Of a DNA stretch of 18,381 nucleotides, positions 1-7,201 are shown in pieces. Each line of letters begins with the position of its first letter. The first letter of the stretch is position 1. The notes beneath the pieces are model-generated. The model was not told the DNA's origin, searched no databases, and saw only the letters and a program-made list of their open reading frames with translations. A program made the translations under genes and the position numbers. Source of the stretch: Pseudomonadota bacterium (GTDB lineage Bacteria > Pseudomonadota > Gammaproteobacteria > Steroidobacterales > Steroidobacteraceae); assembly GCA_018241455.1 (NCBI GenBank), contig JAFEDW010000011.1, forward strand, positions 1 to 18,381, given 5' to 3'.

Positions 1-362
1 TGCGCGAGGCCGGCGAGCTCGTCGCCGAGCTGCGCGGCGTCACTGCCGATGCGCACGCCGCGGTCGCTCGGGTGCGCGCGGCCGCCGACAGCGCCGCGCC
101 GGACCTGGCCGCGACGATGGCGAAGATGCGCGTGACTGCCGATCACCTCGCCAAGGCGAGTGAACAGCTCGACGGCCTGCTGGCCGACAACCGCGGTGCG
201 CTGCGCGGCTTCACGCAGCAGGGGCTGCCGCAGGTCGAGGCGCTGGTGCACGACGCGCGCGAAGCGGCGCGCGAATTCCAGGGCCTGTCGAAATCGCTGC
301 GTGACAATCCCTCGCGGCTGCTGTACCAGCCGGCCGCGGCGGGCGTGGAGATTCCAAGATGA
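1..362 (+). CDS. MCE/MlaD-family ABC transporter substrate-binding protein (C-terminal part only)
   Basis: The frame is open from base 3, so only the last 119 residues are in the window. They form a long Ala/Arg/Glu-rich helical region (probable coiled coil, with leucines spaced as in the MCE-protein tail) that ends in LRDNPSRLLYQP and GVEIPR. That ending is typical of the short MlaD-type proteins of three- or four-gene lipid ABC transporters. The family anchors in the inner membrane and forms rings or tunnels that shuttle lipids between membranes. The MCE domain itself lies upstream and is not visible, so the assignment rests on the tail and on the coupled downstream lipoprotein. The stop codon overlaps the next start (ATGA, 359-362), which indicates translational coupling. 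Confidence 0.8.
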   Translation, partial: REAGELVAELRGVTADAHAAVARVRAAADSAAPDLAATMAKMRVTADHLAKASEQLDGLLADNRGALRGFTQQGLPQVEALVHDAREAAREFQGLSKSLRDNPSRLLYQPAAAGVEIPR

Positions 363-1009
363 ACATGCGCGTGCCACCGATCGCCGCGGCCGCCATCGGC
401 GCCACGCTGGCGCTGATGCTGACCGCCGGGTGCGCCGGCTTCCACAGCAACGAAGCGGTCACGCAGACCTACGTATTGAGGGAGTCCGCGCCGCATGCCA
501 GCGCCGCGCCGGCCGATGCCGCGGTCGCGAGCGCGATCGCCGGCGCCGCGCCCACCGCGACGCTGCAGGTGCTGCGGCCGCTGGCAGCGCCGGGCCTCGA
601 CACCGACCAGATCGCGCTGCTGCGCGACACGCAGCGGCTCGATTATTACGCCGCCAGCCGCTGGCCGGCGCCGCTCCCCGACATGGTGCAGACGCTGGCG
701 ATCGACGCATTGCGTGCCGCCGGCCACTATCGCGCGGTGCAACCCGACGCGACCGCATTCATGGCCGACCAGGTGCTGCAGATCGAGATCCGCCACTGCG
801 AGGTGGAATATTCGCCGGATGGCACGCCGACCGCGCACGTGCAATTGCTGGCGACGCTCGGCCAGCGCGCCGATCGTGCGCTGCTCGCGAGCGTCGAGGC
901 CGAGAGCAGCAAGCCGGCCGCCGCGAACCGCATGCAGGCGGTGGTCGCGGCCTTCCAGGATGCGGTCGGCGAGGCGCTGAACCAGCTCGCCGCAAAGCTC
1001 GCGCCGTAG
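359..1009 (+). CDS. ABC-type transport auxiliary lipoprotein (PqiC/ABC_trans_aux-like)
   Basis: This 216-aa protein has a lipoprotein signal: a short basic start, a hydrophobic stretch at residues 8-23 and the lipobox LTAGC with the lipidated Cys at 25. The mature part has the pattern of the ABC-transport auxiliary family (formerly DUF330): a YVLRES strand soon after the Cys, a LxVLRPLAAPGLDTDQIALLR segment, a YYAASRWPAPLPDMVQ segment and a final helix ending in LNQLAAKLAP. Family members sit at the outer membrane as partners of MCE transporters (PqiABC, Mla-like systems). The start is set by ATGA overlap with the preceding gene and a GGAG at 347-350, 8 nt upstream. The stop is followed at once by a strong GC hairpin. 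The family call is firm; the transported lipid is unknown. Confidence 0.88.
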   Translation: MNMRVPPIAAAAIGATLALMLTAGCAGFHSNEAVTQTYVLRESAPHASAAPADAAVASAIAGAAPTATLQVLRPLAAPGLDTDQIALLRDTQRLDYYAASRWPAPLPDMVQTLAIDALRAAGHYRAVQPDATAFMADQVLQIEIRHCEVEYSPDGTPTAHVQLLATLGQRADRALLASVEAESSKPAAANRMQAVVAAFQDAVGEALNQLAAKLAP

Positions 1010-1010
1010 C

Positions 1011-1034
1011 GGCGCGCGCGGCGCGGCGCGCGCC
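1011..1034. terminator. GC-rich hairpin between convergent lipoprotein and gor genes
   Basis: A 9-bp perfect stem (GGCGCGCGC at 1011-1019, GCGCGCGCC at 1026-1034) encloses a 6-nt loop. It begins 1 nt after the lipoprotein stop codon and lies 8 nt beyond the gor stop on the other strand. No T-tract follows on either strand, so it is not a classic intrinsic terminator. It could be a bidirectional terminator or an mRNA 3'-end stabiliser. Confidence 0.5.
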
Positions 1035-1042
1035 CCGCGGCG

Positions 1043-2392
1043 CTAGCGCATCGTCACCAGTTCTTCGGCCGCCGTCGGATGGATCGCGACGGTGTCGTCG
1101 AAATCCTGCTTCGTCGCGCCCATGCGCACGGCGACGGCGAAGCCCTGCAGCAATTCGTCGGCGCCCGGACCGATCACGTGCAGGCCTACTATGCGTTCCT
1201 CAACGCCTGCGGTGACGAGCTTCATGAGCGTCTTCGGCCTGTGCGTCGTGATCGCGTGGTAGAGCGGCGTGAAGCGGCTCGAATACACCTTGACCGCGGG
1301 GCCATATTGCTTGCGCGCGGCAGCCTCGGTGAGCCCGAGCACGCCGATCGGCGGGTGGCTGAAGATCACGCTCGGGATATTGTCGTAGTCGAGCCGGCGT
1401 TCGGTCTGGCCGCCGAACAACCGGTCGGAAAGCCGCCGGCCCGCGGCGATCGCCACCGGCGTCAGCGGCGCGCGGCCGGTCACGTCGCCGATCGCATAGA
1501 CGCCCGAGACATTCGTTTCCTGCAGCGCGTCGGTGCGCACGAAGCCGCTCGCATCGCGCATCACGCGCAGTTGCTCGAGCCCGAGATCGCCACCGCCGGC
1601 GCTGCGGCCGATGGCCCAGACCAGGCCATCGAAAGGCCCGAGCTGGCGGCCGTCGGCCAGCGTGAGGCGCAGCTGCCCGGCCGCGTCGCGCTCGAGCGCC
1701 TTCGACACCGCCTTCGTGACGATGTCGACGCCTTCATCGCGCATCGTGTCGCGCAGGTGATCGCCGAGGAACGGCTCGAAATGCCGCAGCAGCCCGTCGC
1801 CGCGCACGACGAGCGTGGTATGCGAGCCGAGCGCCGAGAAGATGCCGGCCAGCTCCACCGCGATGTAGCCGCTGCCGACGATCGCCACGCCGGCCGGCCG
1901 CGCCGCCAGCTCGAAGAAACCGTCGGAGGTGATGCCGTATTGGGCGCCCGGAATCTCCGGCACGATGGGGTGGCCGCCGGTGGCGATGACGATGTGCGGC
2001 GCACGGTATTCGCGTCCGCCGGCGATGACGCCCTGGGTCGCGCTCAGGCGTGCGCGTTCGCGCAGCAGCGTCACACCGCGCTTGTCGAGGTTGGCGGCGT
2101 AGATGCCGTTCAACCGCGCCACGTAGGCATCGCGCTTCGACTTGAGCTGCGCCCAGTCGTGGCCCGCGAGCGCCAGGTCGAAGCCGTAGTCGCGCGCATC
2201 GTGTGCCGCGTGCGCGAGCTGCGCCGCGTGCCACATGACCTTCTTCGGCACGCAGCCCACGTTGACGCAGGTGCCGCCGAGGCGGTGCGATTCGACGACC
2301 AGCGCGCGCGCGCCGTGCTCCGCGGCACGCTGCGCGCAGGCGAGTCCGCCGCTGCCGCCGCCGATGACGATCAGGTCGTAGTCCATGGCCAT
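1043..2392 (-). CDS. gor: Glutathione-disulfide reductase
   Basis: This 449-aa flavoprotein disulfide reductase (E. coli Gor is 450 aa) reduces GSSG to GSH with NADPH in the cytosol. Visible features are the FAD-binding GGGSGG at 11-16; the redox-active disulfide CVNVGC with C42 and C47; the NADPH-binding GSGYIAVELAG at 173-183, followed by R197 and R203, the pair that gives NADPH rather than NADH preference; and the C-terminal HPTAAEE with catalytic H438 and E443. Nothing key is missing. ATG at 2392 (MAMDYD) is used; ATG at 2386 is equally compatible with the family. A GGGGA lies 13 nt upstream of the first ATG. The gene stands alone, divergent from prlC, with its own likely promoter. Gor is a classic OxyR-regulon member in E. 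coli, but I see no OxyR site here. Confidence 0.97.
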   Translation of the reverse strand: MAMDYDLIVIGGGSGGLACAQRAAEHGARALVVESHRLGGTCVNVGCVPKKVMWHAAQLAHAAHDARDYGFDLALAGHDWAQLKSKRDAYVARLNGIYAANLDKRGVTLLRERARLSATQGVIAGGREYRAPHIVIATGGHPIVPEIPGAQYGITSDGFFELAARPAGVAIVGSGYIAVELAGIFSALGSHTTLVVRGDGLLRHFEPFLGDHLRDTMRDEGVDIVTKAVSKALERDAAGQLRLTLADGRQLGPFDGLVWAIGRSAGGGDLGLEQLRVMRDASGFVRTDALQETNVSGVYAIGDVTGRAPLTPVAIAAGRRLSDRLFGGQTERRLDYDNIPSVIFSHPPIGVLGLTEAAARKQYGPAVKVYSSRFTPLYHAITTHRPKTLMKLVTAGVEERIVGLHVIGPGADELLQGFAVAVRMGATKQDFDDTVAIHPTAAEELVTMR

Positions 2393-2428
2393 GGTGCGCT
2401 GTGCTTCCCCGCTGCCGGAAAATCAGGC

Positions 2429-2456
2429 AGTCTAACCGGATGGCTGCCACTGCCAA
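2429..2456 (-). promoter_or_regulatory. Probable sigma70-type promoter of gor
   Basis: On the minus strand, TTGGCA (2456-2451; 5 of 6 matches to TTGACA) is followed after 16 bp by TAGACT (2434-2429; 4 of 6 matches to TATAAT). Transcription would begin near 2422, giving a leader of about 30 nt before the gor ATG. The -35 box lies inside the first codons of prlC, so the two divergent genes overlap their control regions. Confidence 0.5.
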
Positions 2457-4479
2457 TCCCTTGCTGGCCGACGCCGTGTTGCCGGACTTCGCCGCGATCC
2501 GCCCGGAACACATCGAGCCGGCCATCGCCGAGCTGCTCGGCCGCTGCCGCGCACGGCTCGCCGATATCGCGGCGCTCGCGCAACCGACCTTTGCCAGCGT
2601 CGTCGAGCCGCTGGAAGCGCTGCGCCACCGGCTGTCGCGCGCCTGGTCGCCGGTCAGCCACCTGAATGGCGTGATGAACACCGAAGCGCTGCGCGCCGCC
2701 TACAACGCCTGCCTGCCGCTGCTGACCGAGTATTACACCGACCTGTCGCAGAGCGAGCCGCTGTACCGCGCCTACCAGTATATCCGCGAGCACGAGGGCG
2801 CGAAGCTCGATGAGGTGCAGCGCGCGGTGCTGGAGCGGGCGCTGCGCGATTTCCGGCTCGCCGGCGTGGGCCTGGACCCGCCGCGCAAGGCGCGCTTCAA
2901 GTCGATCATGAGCGAGCTGGCGCAGTTGCAGGCGAAATTCGAGGAGCAGGTGCTGGATGCGACCAACGCCTGGTCGCACACCGTCACCGACCAGGCGCAG
3001 CTCGCGGGCCTCAATGCCGCGATCATCGAGCAGGCCGCGCGCCGCGCGCAGCAACAGGGCGTGACCGGCTGGGTGCTGGGGCTCGACCAGCCCACGTACG
3101 TCGCCGTGGTCACCGATGCCGCTTCGCCGGAACTGCGGCGGCGCTACTACGAGGCCTGGTGCACGCGCGCCTCCGACTGCGGCCCGTCGGCGGGAAAGTT
3201 CGACAACACCGCGGTGATCGAAGCCATACTGCGGCTGCGGCACGAGGCCGCGCGGCTGCTCGATTTTCCGTCCTACGCGGAATACGCGCTCGCCGATCGC
3301 ATGGCGCACACGGTCGACGAGGTCACTTCGTTCCTGCGGCAGCTCGCCGTCGCTGCGCGCGCGAGCGCGCAGGCCGAGCTCGCCGAGCTCGAGGCCTTCG
3401 CGGGCCGGAAGCTCGATGCCTGGGATATCAGCTACTACTCAGAGCGCCTGCAGGAAAACCGCTTCAACGTGTCGCAGGAGGAACTGCGCGATTACCTGCC
3501 GCTGCCGCGCGTGCTCGGGAGCCTGTTCGAAGTGGCCGAGCGGCTCTACGGCGTGCGCCTGGCCGAGAAGCATGGCGTGCCGGTGTGGCATCCGGACGTG
3601 CGTTATTTCGAAGTGCAGACCGCTGCCGGTGTGCCGCTGGCGAGCTTCTACCTCGACGCCTACGCGCGCGCCGGCAAGCGCAGTGGCGCCTGGATGGACG
3701 ATTGCGTCGGCCGCATGCAGCTGCACGGCGAGCTGACGCTGCCGGTCGCCTACCTGGTGTGCAACTCGCTCCCGCCGCAGGATGGGCGCCCCGCGCTGCT
3801 GACGCACGACGATGTCGTGACGCTGTTCCACGAGTTCGGCCACGGCCTGCACCACATGCTGACGCGCATCGGGTATCCGAGCATCGCCGGCATCAACGGC
3901 GTGGCCTGGGACGCGGTCGAGCTGCCGAGCCAGTTCATGGAGAACTACGCCTGGCTGCCCGAGGTGCTGGCACGCACCGGTGCGCATGCCACGAGCGGTG
4001 AGCCTATTCCTGAGGCGAAGTTGTCCGCGTTGATCGCGACGCGGAGTTTCCAGGCCGGGCTCCACACGCTGCGGCAGGTGGAATTCGCGCTGTTCGACAT
4101 GCGCATCCACGCCGAGTACGACAGCGCGCGCGGCTCGCGCCTGTACGAGCTGCTGGCCGAAGTGCGCAGCGAGGTCGCGGTGACGCGCATCCCGGAGTGG
4201 AACCGCTATCCGCACAGCTTCTCGCACATCTTCGCGGGCGGCTATGCAGCCGGGTACTACAGCTACAAGTGGGCCGAGGTGCTGGCGGCCGACGCCTTTG
4301 CCGCGTTCCGCGGGCACGGCGCCTTCGATCGCGCGACCGCGGCGCGTTTCCTCGACAGCATCCTGGCGCGCGGCGGCAGCCGCGATGCGTTGACATCCTT
4401 CGTCGAATTCCGCGGCCGCAAGCCGGAGATCGAAGCGCTGCTCGAGCTGCACGGCATCGCGCGGCCCAAGGCCGCCTGA
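2440..4479 (+). CDS. prlC: Oligopeptidase A (M3 family zinc metallopeptidase)
   Basis: The product is 679 aa, close to E. coli PrlC (680). It is a cytosolic thimet-oligopeptidase-type enzyme that degrades short peptides, including cleaved signal peptides. The zinc motif HEFGH is at 464-468, with H464 and H468 as ligands and E465 as the general base. The third ligand is E494 in VELPSQFMEN. The substrate-binding segment HIFAGGYAAGYYSYKW begins at H596. The N-terminus NPLLADAVLPDF matches the family start, so ATG 2440 is preferred over an in-frame GTG at 2401, which would add 13 unlikely residues. No clear Shine-Dalgarno sequence precedes it. xthA follows after 25 nt, suggesting co-transcription. 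The gene is intact. Confidence 0.97.
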   Translation: MAATANPLLADAVLPDFAAIRPEHIEPAIAELLGRCRARLADIAALAQPTFASVVEPLEALRHRLSRAWSPVSHLNGVMNTEALRAAYNACLPLLTEYYTDLSQSEPLYRAYQYIREHEGAKLDEVQRAVLERALRDFRLAGVGLDPPRKARFKSIMSELAQLQAKFEEQVLDATNAWSHTVTDQAQLAGLNAAIIEQAARRAQQQGVTGWVLGLDQPTYVAVVTDAASPELRRRYYEAWCTRASDCGPSAGKFDNTAVIEAILRLRHEAARLLDFPSYAEYALADRMAHTVDEVTSFLRQLAVAARASAQAELAELEAFAGRKLDAWDISYYSERLQENRFNVSQEELRDYLPLPRVLGSLFEVAERLYGVRLAEKHGVPVWHPDVRYFEVQTAAGVPLASFYLDAYARAGKRSGAWMDDCVGRMQLHGELTLPVAYLVCNSLPPQDGRPALLTHDDVVTLFHEFGHGLHHMLTRIGYPSIAGINGVAWDAVELPSQFMENYAWLPEVLARTGAHATSGEPIPEAKLSALIATRSFQAGLHTLRQVEFALFDMRIHAEYDSARGSRLYELLAEVRSEVAVTRIPEWNRYPHSFSHIFAGGYAAGYYSYKWAEVLAADAFAAFRGHGAFDRATAARFLDSILARGGSRDALTSFVEFRGRKPEIEALLELHGIARPKAA

Positions 4480-4504
4480 AGCCGCGGCCGCCATCGCAAC
4501 CCGA

Positions 4505-5272
4505 GTGCGCGTCGCGACCTGGAACGTCAATTCACTGCGCGTGCGGCTGCCGCAGCTGCTCGAATGGCTCCCGGGCGCCGACGTCGACGTGCTGGCGTTG
4601 CAGGAAACCAAGCTCACCGACGACGCCTTCCCGGTCGAGGAGCTGCGTGCGGCCGGCTACCACAGCGTGTGCAGCGGACAGAAAACCTACAACGGCGTCG
4701 CGCTGCTGTCGCGGCGCGAAGCGGGCGACGTGGTGCGCGACATGCCGGGCTACGATGATCCGCAACGGCGCGTGCTGGCGGCAAGCATCGGCGGCGTGCG
4801 CCTCATCGACCTGTACGTGCCGAACGGCCAGAGCGTCGGCTCCGAGAAATTCTTCTACAAGCTCGGCTGGCTGCGCAGCTTGCGCGCCTGGCTGCGCGCC
4901 GAGCTGGCCGCGCATCCGCTGCTGCTGGTGCTCGGCGATTTCAACATCGCCCCCGAGGACCGCGACGTGCACGACCCCGCCGCCTGGGTCGGTTCGGTGC
5001 ACGTGAGTCCGGAAGAACGCGAAGCGCTGCAGGACACGCTGGCGATCGGCTTCGTCGACCTGTTCCGGCAATTCGAGCAGCCGCCGCGCTCCTTCAGCTG
5101 GTGGGATTACCGCGCCGGCGCGTTCCGGCGCAACCACGGACTGCGCATCGACCTGCTGCTGGCGTCGCAGGCGCTGGCGGAGCGCTGCAGCGCCTGCACG
5201 ATCGATGTCGAGCCGCGGCGGAGCGAACGGGCCTCCGATCACACCCCGGTCATCGCCACGTTTGACATATAG
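4505..5272 (+). CDS. xthA: Exodeoxyribonuclease III (AP endonuclease)
   Basis: This 255-aa EEP-fold nuclease (E. coli XthA is 268 aa) removes 3' blocks and cuts at abasic sites in DNA base-excision repair. All catalytic positions are visible: N7 in WNVNSLR, E34 in LQETK, Y104 and N107 in YVPNG, D145 and N147 in GDFNIAP, D216 in RIDLLL, and D245-H246 in SDHTPV. The start is GTG at 4505, the first start after the prlC stop that gives the family N-terminus MRVATWNVNS; no clear ribosome-binding site is seen. It probably shares a transcript with prlC and perhaps with the HD-domain gene 95 nt downstream. Its role in repairing oxidative damage fits the redox genes elsewhere in the window. Confidence 0.96.
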   Translation: MRVATWNVNSLRVRLPQLLEWLPGADVDVLALQETKLTDDAFPVEELRAAGYHSVCSGQKTYNGVALLSRREAGDVVRDMPGYDDPQRRVLAASIGGVRLIDLYVPNGQSVGSEKFFYKLGWLRSLRAWLRAELAAHPLLLVLGDFNIAPEDRDVHDPAAWVGSVHVSPEEREALQDTLAIGFVDLFRQFEQPPRSFSWWDYRAGAFRRNHGLRIDLLLASQALAERCSACTIDVEPRRSERASDHTPVIATFDI

Positions 5273-5367
5273 GACCCGCGGGCGCCGAGGCTCGCCGGAA
5301 TCCTTGGGGTTACTGTGCGGCAGGTCGCTGGAACGGCGCTGGCCGCTGGCCTAAACTGCCCGTTCAC

Positions 5368-6420
5368 ATGGCACAAGCGGCAAACGAGCGCCTTCCCGCG
5401 CCGGGCACGAGCACCGGTTCGATCAATATCCGCCGCAGCGATTACGACATCACCAACACGGTGCGCGTCAGCTCGCCGCTGGCGGTGTTGCAGGCCATCG
5501 AGCAGCTGTTTGCATCCACCTGGCCCGGCGCTTCGAGCGCGCCGCTGCGGCACGCGTTCACGCAGTTCGACGACATGTTCTCGGGGCGCACACCGGGCTA
5601 CGCCGGCGTCGACACGCTCTATCACGATCGCCAGCACACGCTCGACGTGACGCTGACGATGGCGCGCATCTGTTCCGGCTACGAGCGGCAGGTCGAACCG
5701 CTGTGGAAACTCGGCGCCGAGCGCGCGCTGGCCGGCGTCATCATGGCGTTGTTCCACGACGTCGGTTACCTGCGGCGCAGCACCGACACCGCGCAGCGCA
5801 ATGGCGCGGAGTTCACGCGCACGCACGTGTCGCGCGGCATCGAGTTCCTGCAGGGCTACCTGCCGCAGATCGGGCTTGGGGCTTGGGCCGGCCCGGCGAG
5901 CCAGATCCTGCATTTCACCGGCTACGAGAAACCCTTCAGCGAGCTGGTGCTCGAGGATGCGCGCGACGTGCGGCTCGGCCACCTGCTCGGCACCTCCGAC
6001 ATGATCACGCAGATGGCGGATCGCTGTTACCTGGAGAAGTGCCGCGATCGGTTGTATCCGGAGTTCGTGCTGGCCGGCATGGCGCTGCCGTACACGAACG
6101 CCAGCGCCGAACAGGTGCGCTACGCCTCGGGGCTCGACCTGCTGCGGCAGACGCCGCAGTTCGCCAGCGAGACGCGCCGCCAGCGGCTCGACGGCGAATT
6201 CAACCGCGCGTACCGCTACCTCGAGATCCTGTTCGACGGCCGCAACCCGTACATGGAATCGATCGAGCGCAACCTGAAATTCCTCGAGCAGGTGCTGCGC
6301 AGCGAGAGCTGGCGCATGCTGCGGCGCAATCCGCCGCTGTACGCCGCGAGCCCCGACACGATCGCCGAGGTGCGCGGGCAGATGCTCGGCTACTTCAAGC
6401 GGGCCTGGTTGCGCGATTGA
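5368..6420 (+). CDS. HD-domain metal-dependent phosphohydrolase, phosphodiesterase-like signature
   Basis: This 350-aa soluble protein has no signal peptide or membrane span. A complete HD metal site can be traced: H86 and H90 in YHDRQHTLDV (85-94), the H130-D131 doublet in ALFHDVGYLR, H153 in RTHVSRGIEF, H182 in ILHFTGYEKP, and D211 in GTSDMITQMADR. The YH-x3-HT-x-DV element resembles the YHN-x2-H-x2-DV opening of class I cyclic-nucleotide phosphodiesterases, but the second HD lacks their HD-x2-H-x-G form, and it is not an HD-GYP protein. Residues 230-350 form a helical C-terminal region of unknown role. ATG 5368 is chosen as the first start in a frame that stays open. No Shine-Dalgarno sequence is visible, but a -10-like TAAACT at 5352-5357 would give an almost leaderless mRNA. 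Substrate unknown; nucleotide or cyclic-nucleotide hydrolysis is an inference. Confidence 0.8.
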   Translation: MAQAANERLPAPGTSTGSINIRRSDYDITNTVRVSSPLAVLQAIEQLFASTWPGASSAPLRHAFTQFDDMFSGRTPGYAGVDTLYHDRQHTLDVTLTMARICSGYERQVEPLWKLGAERALAGVIMALFHDVGYLRRSTDTAQRNGAEFTRTHVSRGIEFLQGYLPQIGLGAWAGPASQILHFTGYEKPFSELVLEDARDVRLGHLLGTSDMITQMADRCYLEKCRDRLYPEFVLAGMALPYTNASAEQVRYASGLDLLRQTPQFASETRRQRLDGEFNRAYRYLEILFDGRNPYMESIERNLKFLEQVLRSESWRMLRRNPPLYAASPDTIAEVRGQMLGYFKRAWLRD

Positions 6421-7165
6421 CCACTGCCGCGGCCGCGAGCGCGGCCGCGGGCGCAGGCGCGACGGCCGCGATGTAGCGCGCGTGGTACTCCGCCAACCGT
6501 GATGCAACGGCCGCCCGGCCGTCGAGCGCTGCGTCAGCGAGCGCCGCGCGCAGCAGATCCACATCGAGCGCCGCCAGCGCCGGCGCCGACACCGGCGCGT
6601 AGCTCAGGTGCCAGGGTTCGGGCTGCACGCCGCCGCGGTCGCGGTCGTACGGCAGGAAGAATCCGTAGTCGTGCGCGTGCTGCGCGAGCCACTGCGACAA
6701 GCGCGCGTAGCGGCCGCCGGCGGCGTACTCGGCCGGCAGCAGCTCGACCGTCGCGCCGGGCGGCAAGGCGTTGCGATCGATGACATCGCAATCGCTCCCC
6801 CAGTGGTGCCGGCTCGCGCCCGGGAGCGCCGTCCACACCAGGATCGCCGCCACGCGCTGCGCCGGCTCGAGCGCGGCCGCAACCAGCGGGCGGCTGGTGG
6901 CGTCGAGCAACACGCGCGTCCCACGGAACTTGCCGTTCCAGATGGCGAGCTGGCGCTCGAAGTCGCGGAAGCCCGAGACCGGCTGCAGGTCGATGCCCGC
7001 CGTCGCCGCGGCCGCGCGCATGGCCCGCAGCGCCGTGGCCGCCTGCGGTTCCAGCTCGCAGCCGAACTCGGGCAGGGGTTCGACGTGCGTACGGGCACGG
7101 CCGGTCAGCTCGAGCGGCGACAAAACCGCGCCCGCAGGCCGTTTATTGGCGGATTGGGCGTCCAT
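6395..7165 (-). CDS. M15-family metallopeptidase (D-Ala-D-Ala carboxypeptidase / LdcB-like)
   Basis: This 256-aa protein carries the M15 zinc site. SRHHWGSDCD at 118-127 matches S-x-H-x2-G-x3-D with ligands H120 and D127, and EPWH at 183-186 supplies catalytic E183 and ligand H186. SGFRDFERQ at 64-72 is the usual substrate-side strand. The family cleaves D,D- or L,D-peptide bonds at the ends of peptidoglycan stems. No signal peptide is visible from ATG 7165, nor from the longer ATG at 7297, so a cytoplasmic role in cell-wall recycling is possible. I prefer 7165 because the longer form would run into the divergent GGDEF/EAL gene and adds low-complexity residues. A -10-like TAGAAT lies 8 nt upstream on the minus strand (7179-7174). 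The Ala-rich tail is encoded by a palindrome, and the 3' end overlaps the HD gene by 26 nt. Confidence 0.85.
   Translation of the reverse strand: MDAQSANKRPAGAVLSPLELTGRARTHVEPLPEFGCELEPQAATALRAMRAAAATAGIDLQPVSGFRDFERQLAIWNGKFRGTRVLLDATSRPLVAAALEPAQRVAAILVWTALPGASRHHWGSDCDVIDRNALPPGATVELLPAEYAAGGRYARLSQWLAQHAHDYGFFLPYDRDRGGVQPEPWHLSYAPVSAPALAALDVDLLRAALADAALDGRAAVASRLAEYHARYIAAVAPAPAAALAAAAVVNRATRPA
6427..6450. terminator. Perfect 10-bp GC palindrome at the HD gene / M15 peptidase convergent junction
   Basis: CCGCGGCCGC (6427-6436) and GCGGCCGCGG (6441-6450) form a perfect 10-bp stem with a 4-nt GAGC loop. It lies 6 nt after the HD-gene stop and inside the Ala-rich 3' coding end of the opposite M15 peptidase gene. 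No T-tract follows. It could act as a terminator or 3'-end stabiliser for the HD gene, and partly for the opposing transcript. Confidence 0.45.
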
Positions 7166-7190
7166 CGGGCATGATTCTAAGCTGCCTGAC

Positions 7191-7196
7191 AGGGGA
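7191..7196 (+). promoter_or_regulatory. Ribosome-binding site for the GGDEF/EAL gene
   Basis: AGGGGA sits 5 nt before the GTG at 7202 and fixes that codon as the start. It lies within the 36-nt divergent gap shared with the M15 peptidase gene. Confidence 0.65.
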
Positions 7197-7201
7197 TTCG
7201 C

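Noticed and set aside
2431..2436. TCTAAC just before the prlC ATG as a plus-strand -10 box
   Set aside because: Only 3 nt separate it from the ATG, so transcription would start within or after the start codon. The same bases fit better as part of the minus-strand gor -10.
1079..2665. A 528-codon plus-strand frame opposite gor
   Set aside because: It is antisense to gor and runs on into prlC in another frame, and its His/Arg/Ala-rich translation has no recognisable domain. Long spurious frames are expected at this GC content.
5273..5367. The 95-nt gap between xthA and the HD gene as an attenuator or small-RNA locus
   Set aside because: Only short GC stems and a weak -10-like TAAACT are present; nothing beyond a possible promoter can be supported.
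5239..6564. A 441-codon minus-strand frame opposite the HD-domain gene
   Set aside because: Composition is that of a shadow frame (Arg/Ala/His-rich) and no motif is seen; the plus-strand HD protein has a complete metal site.
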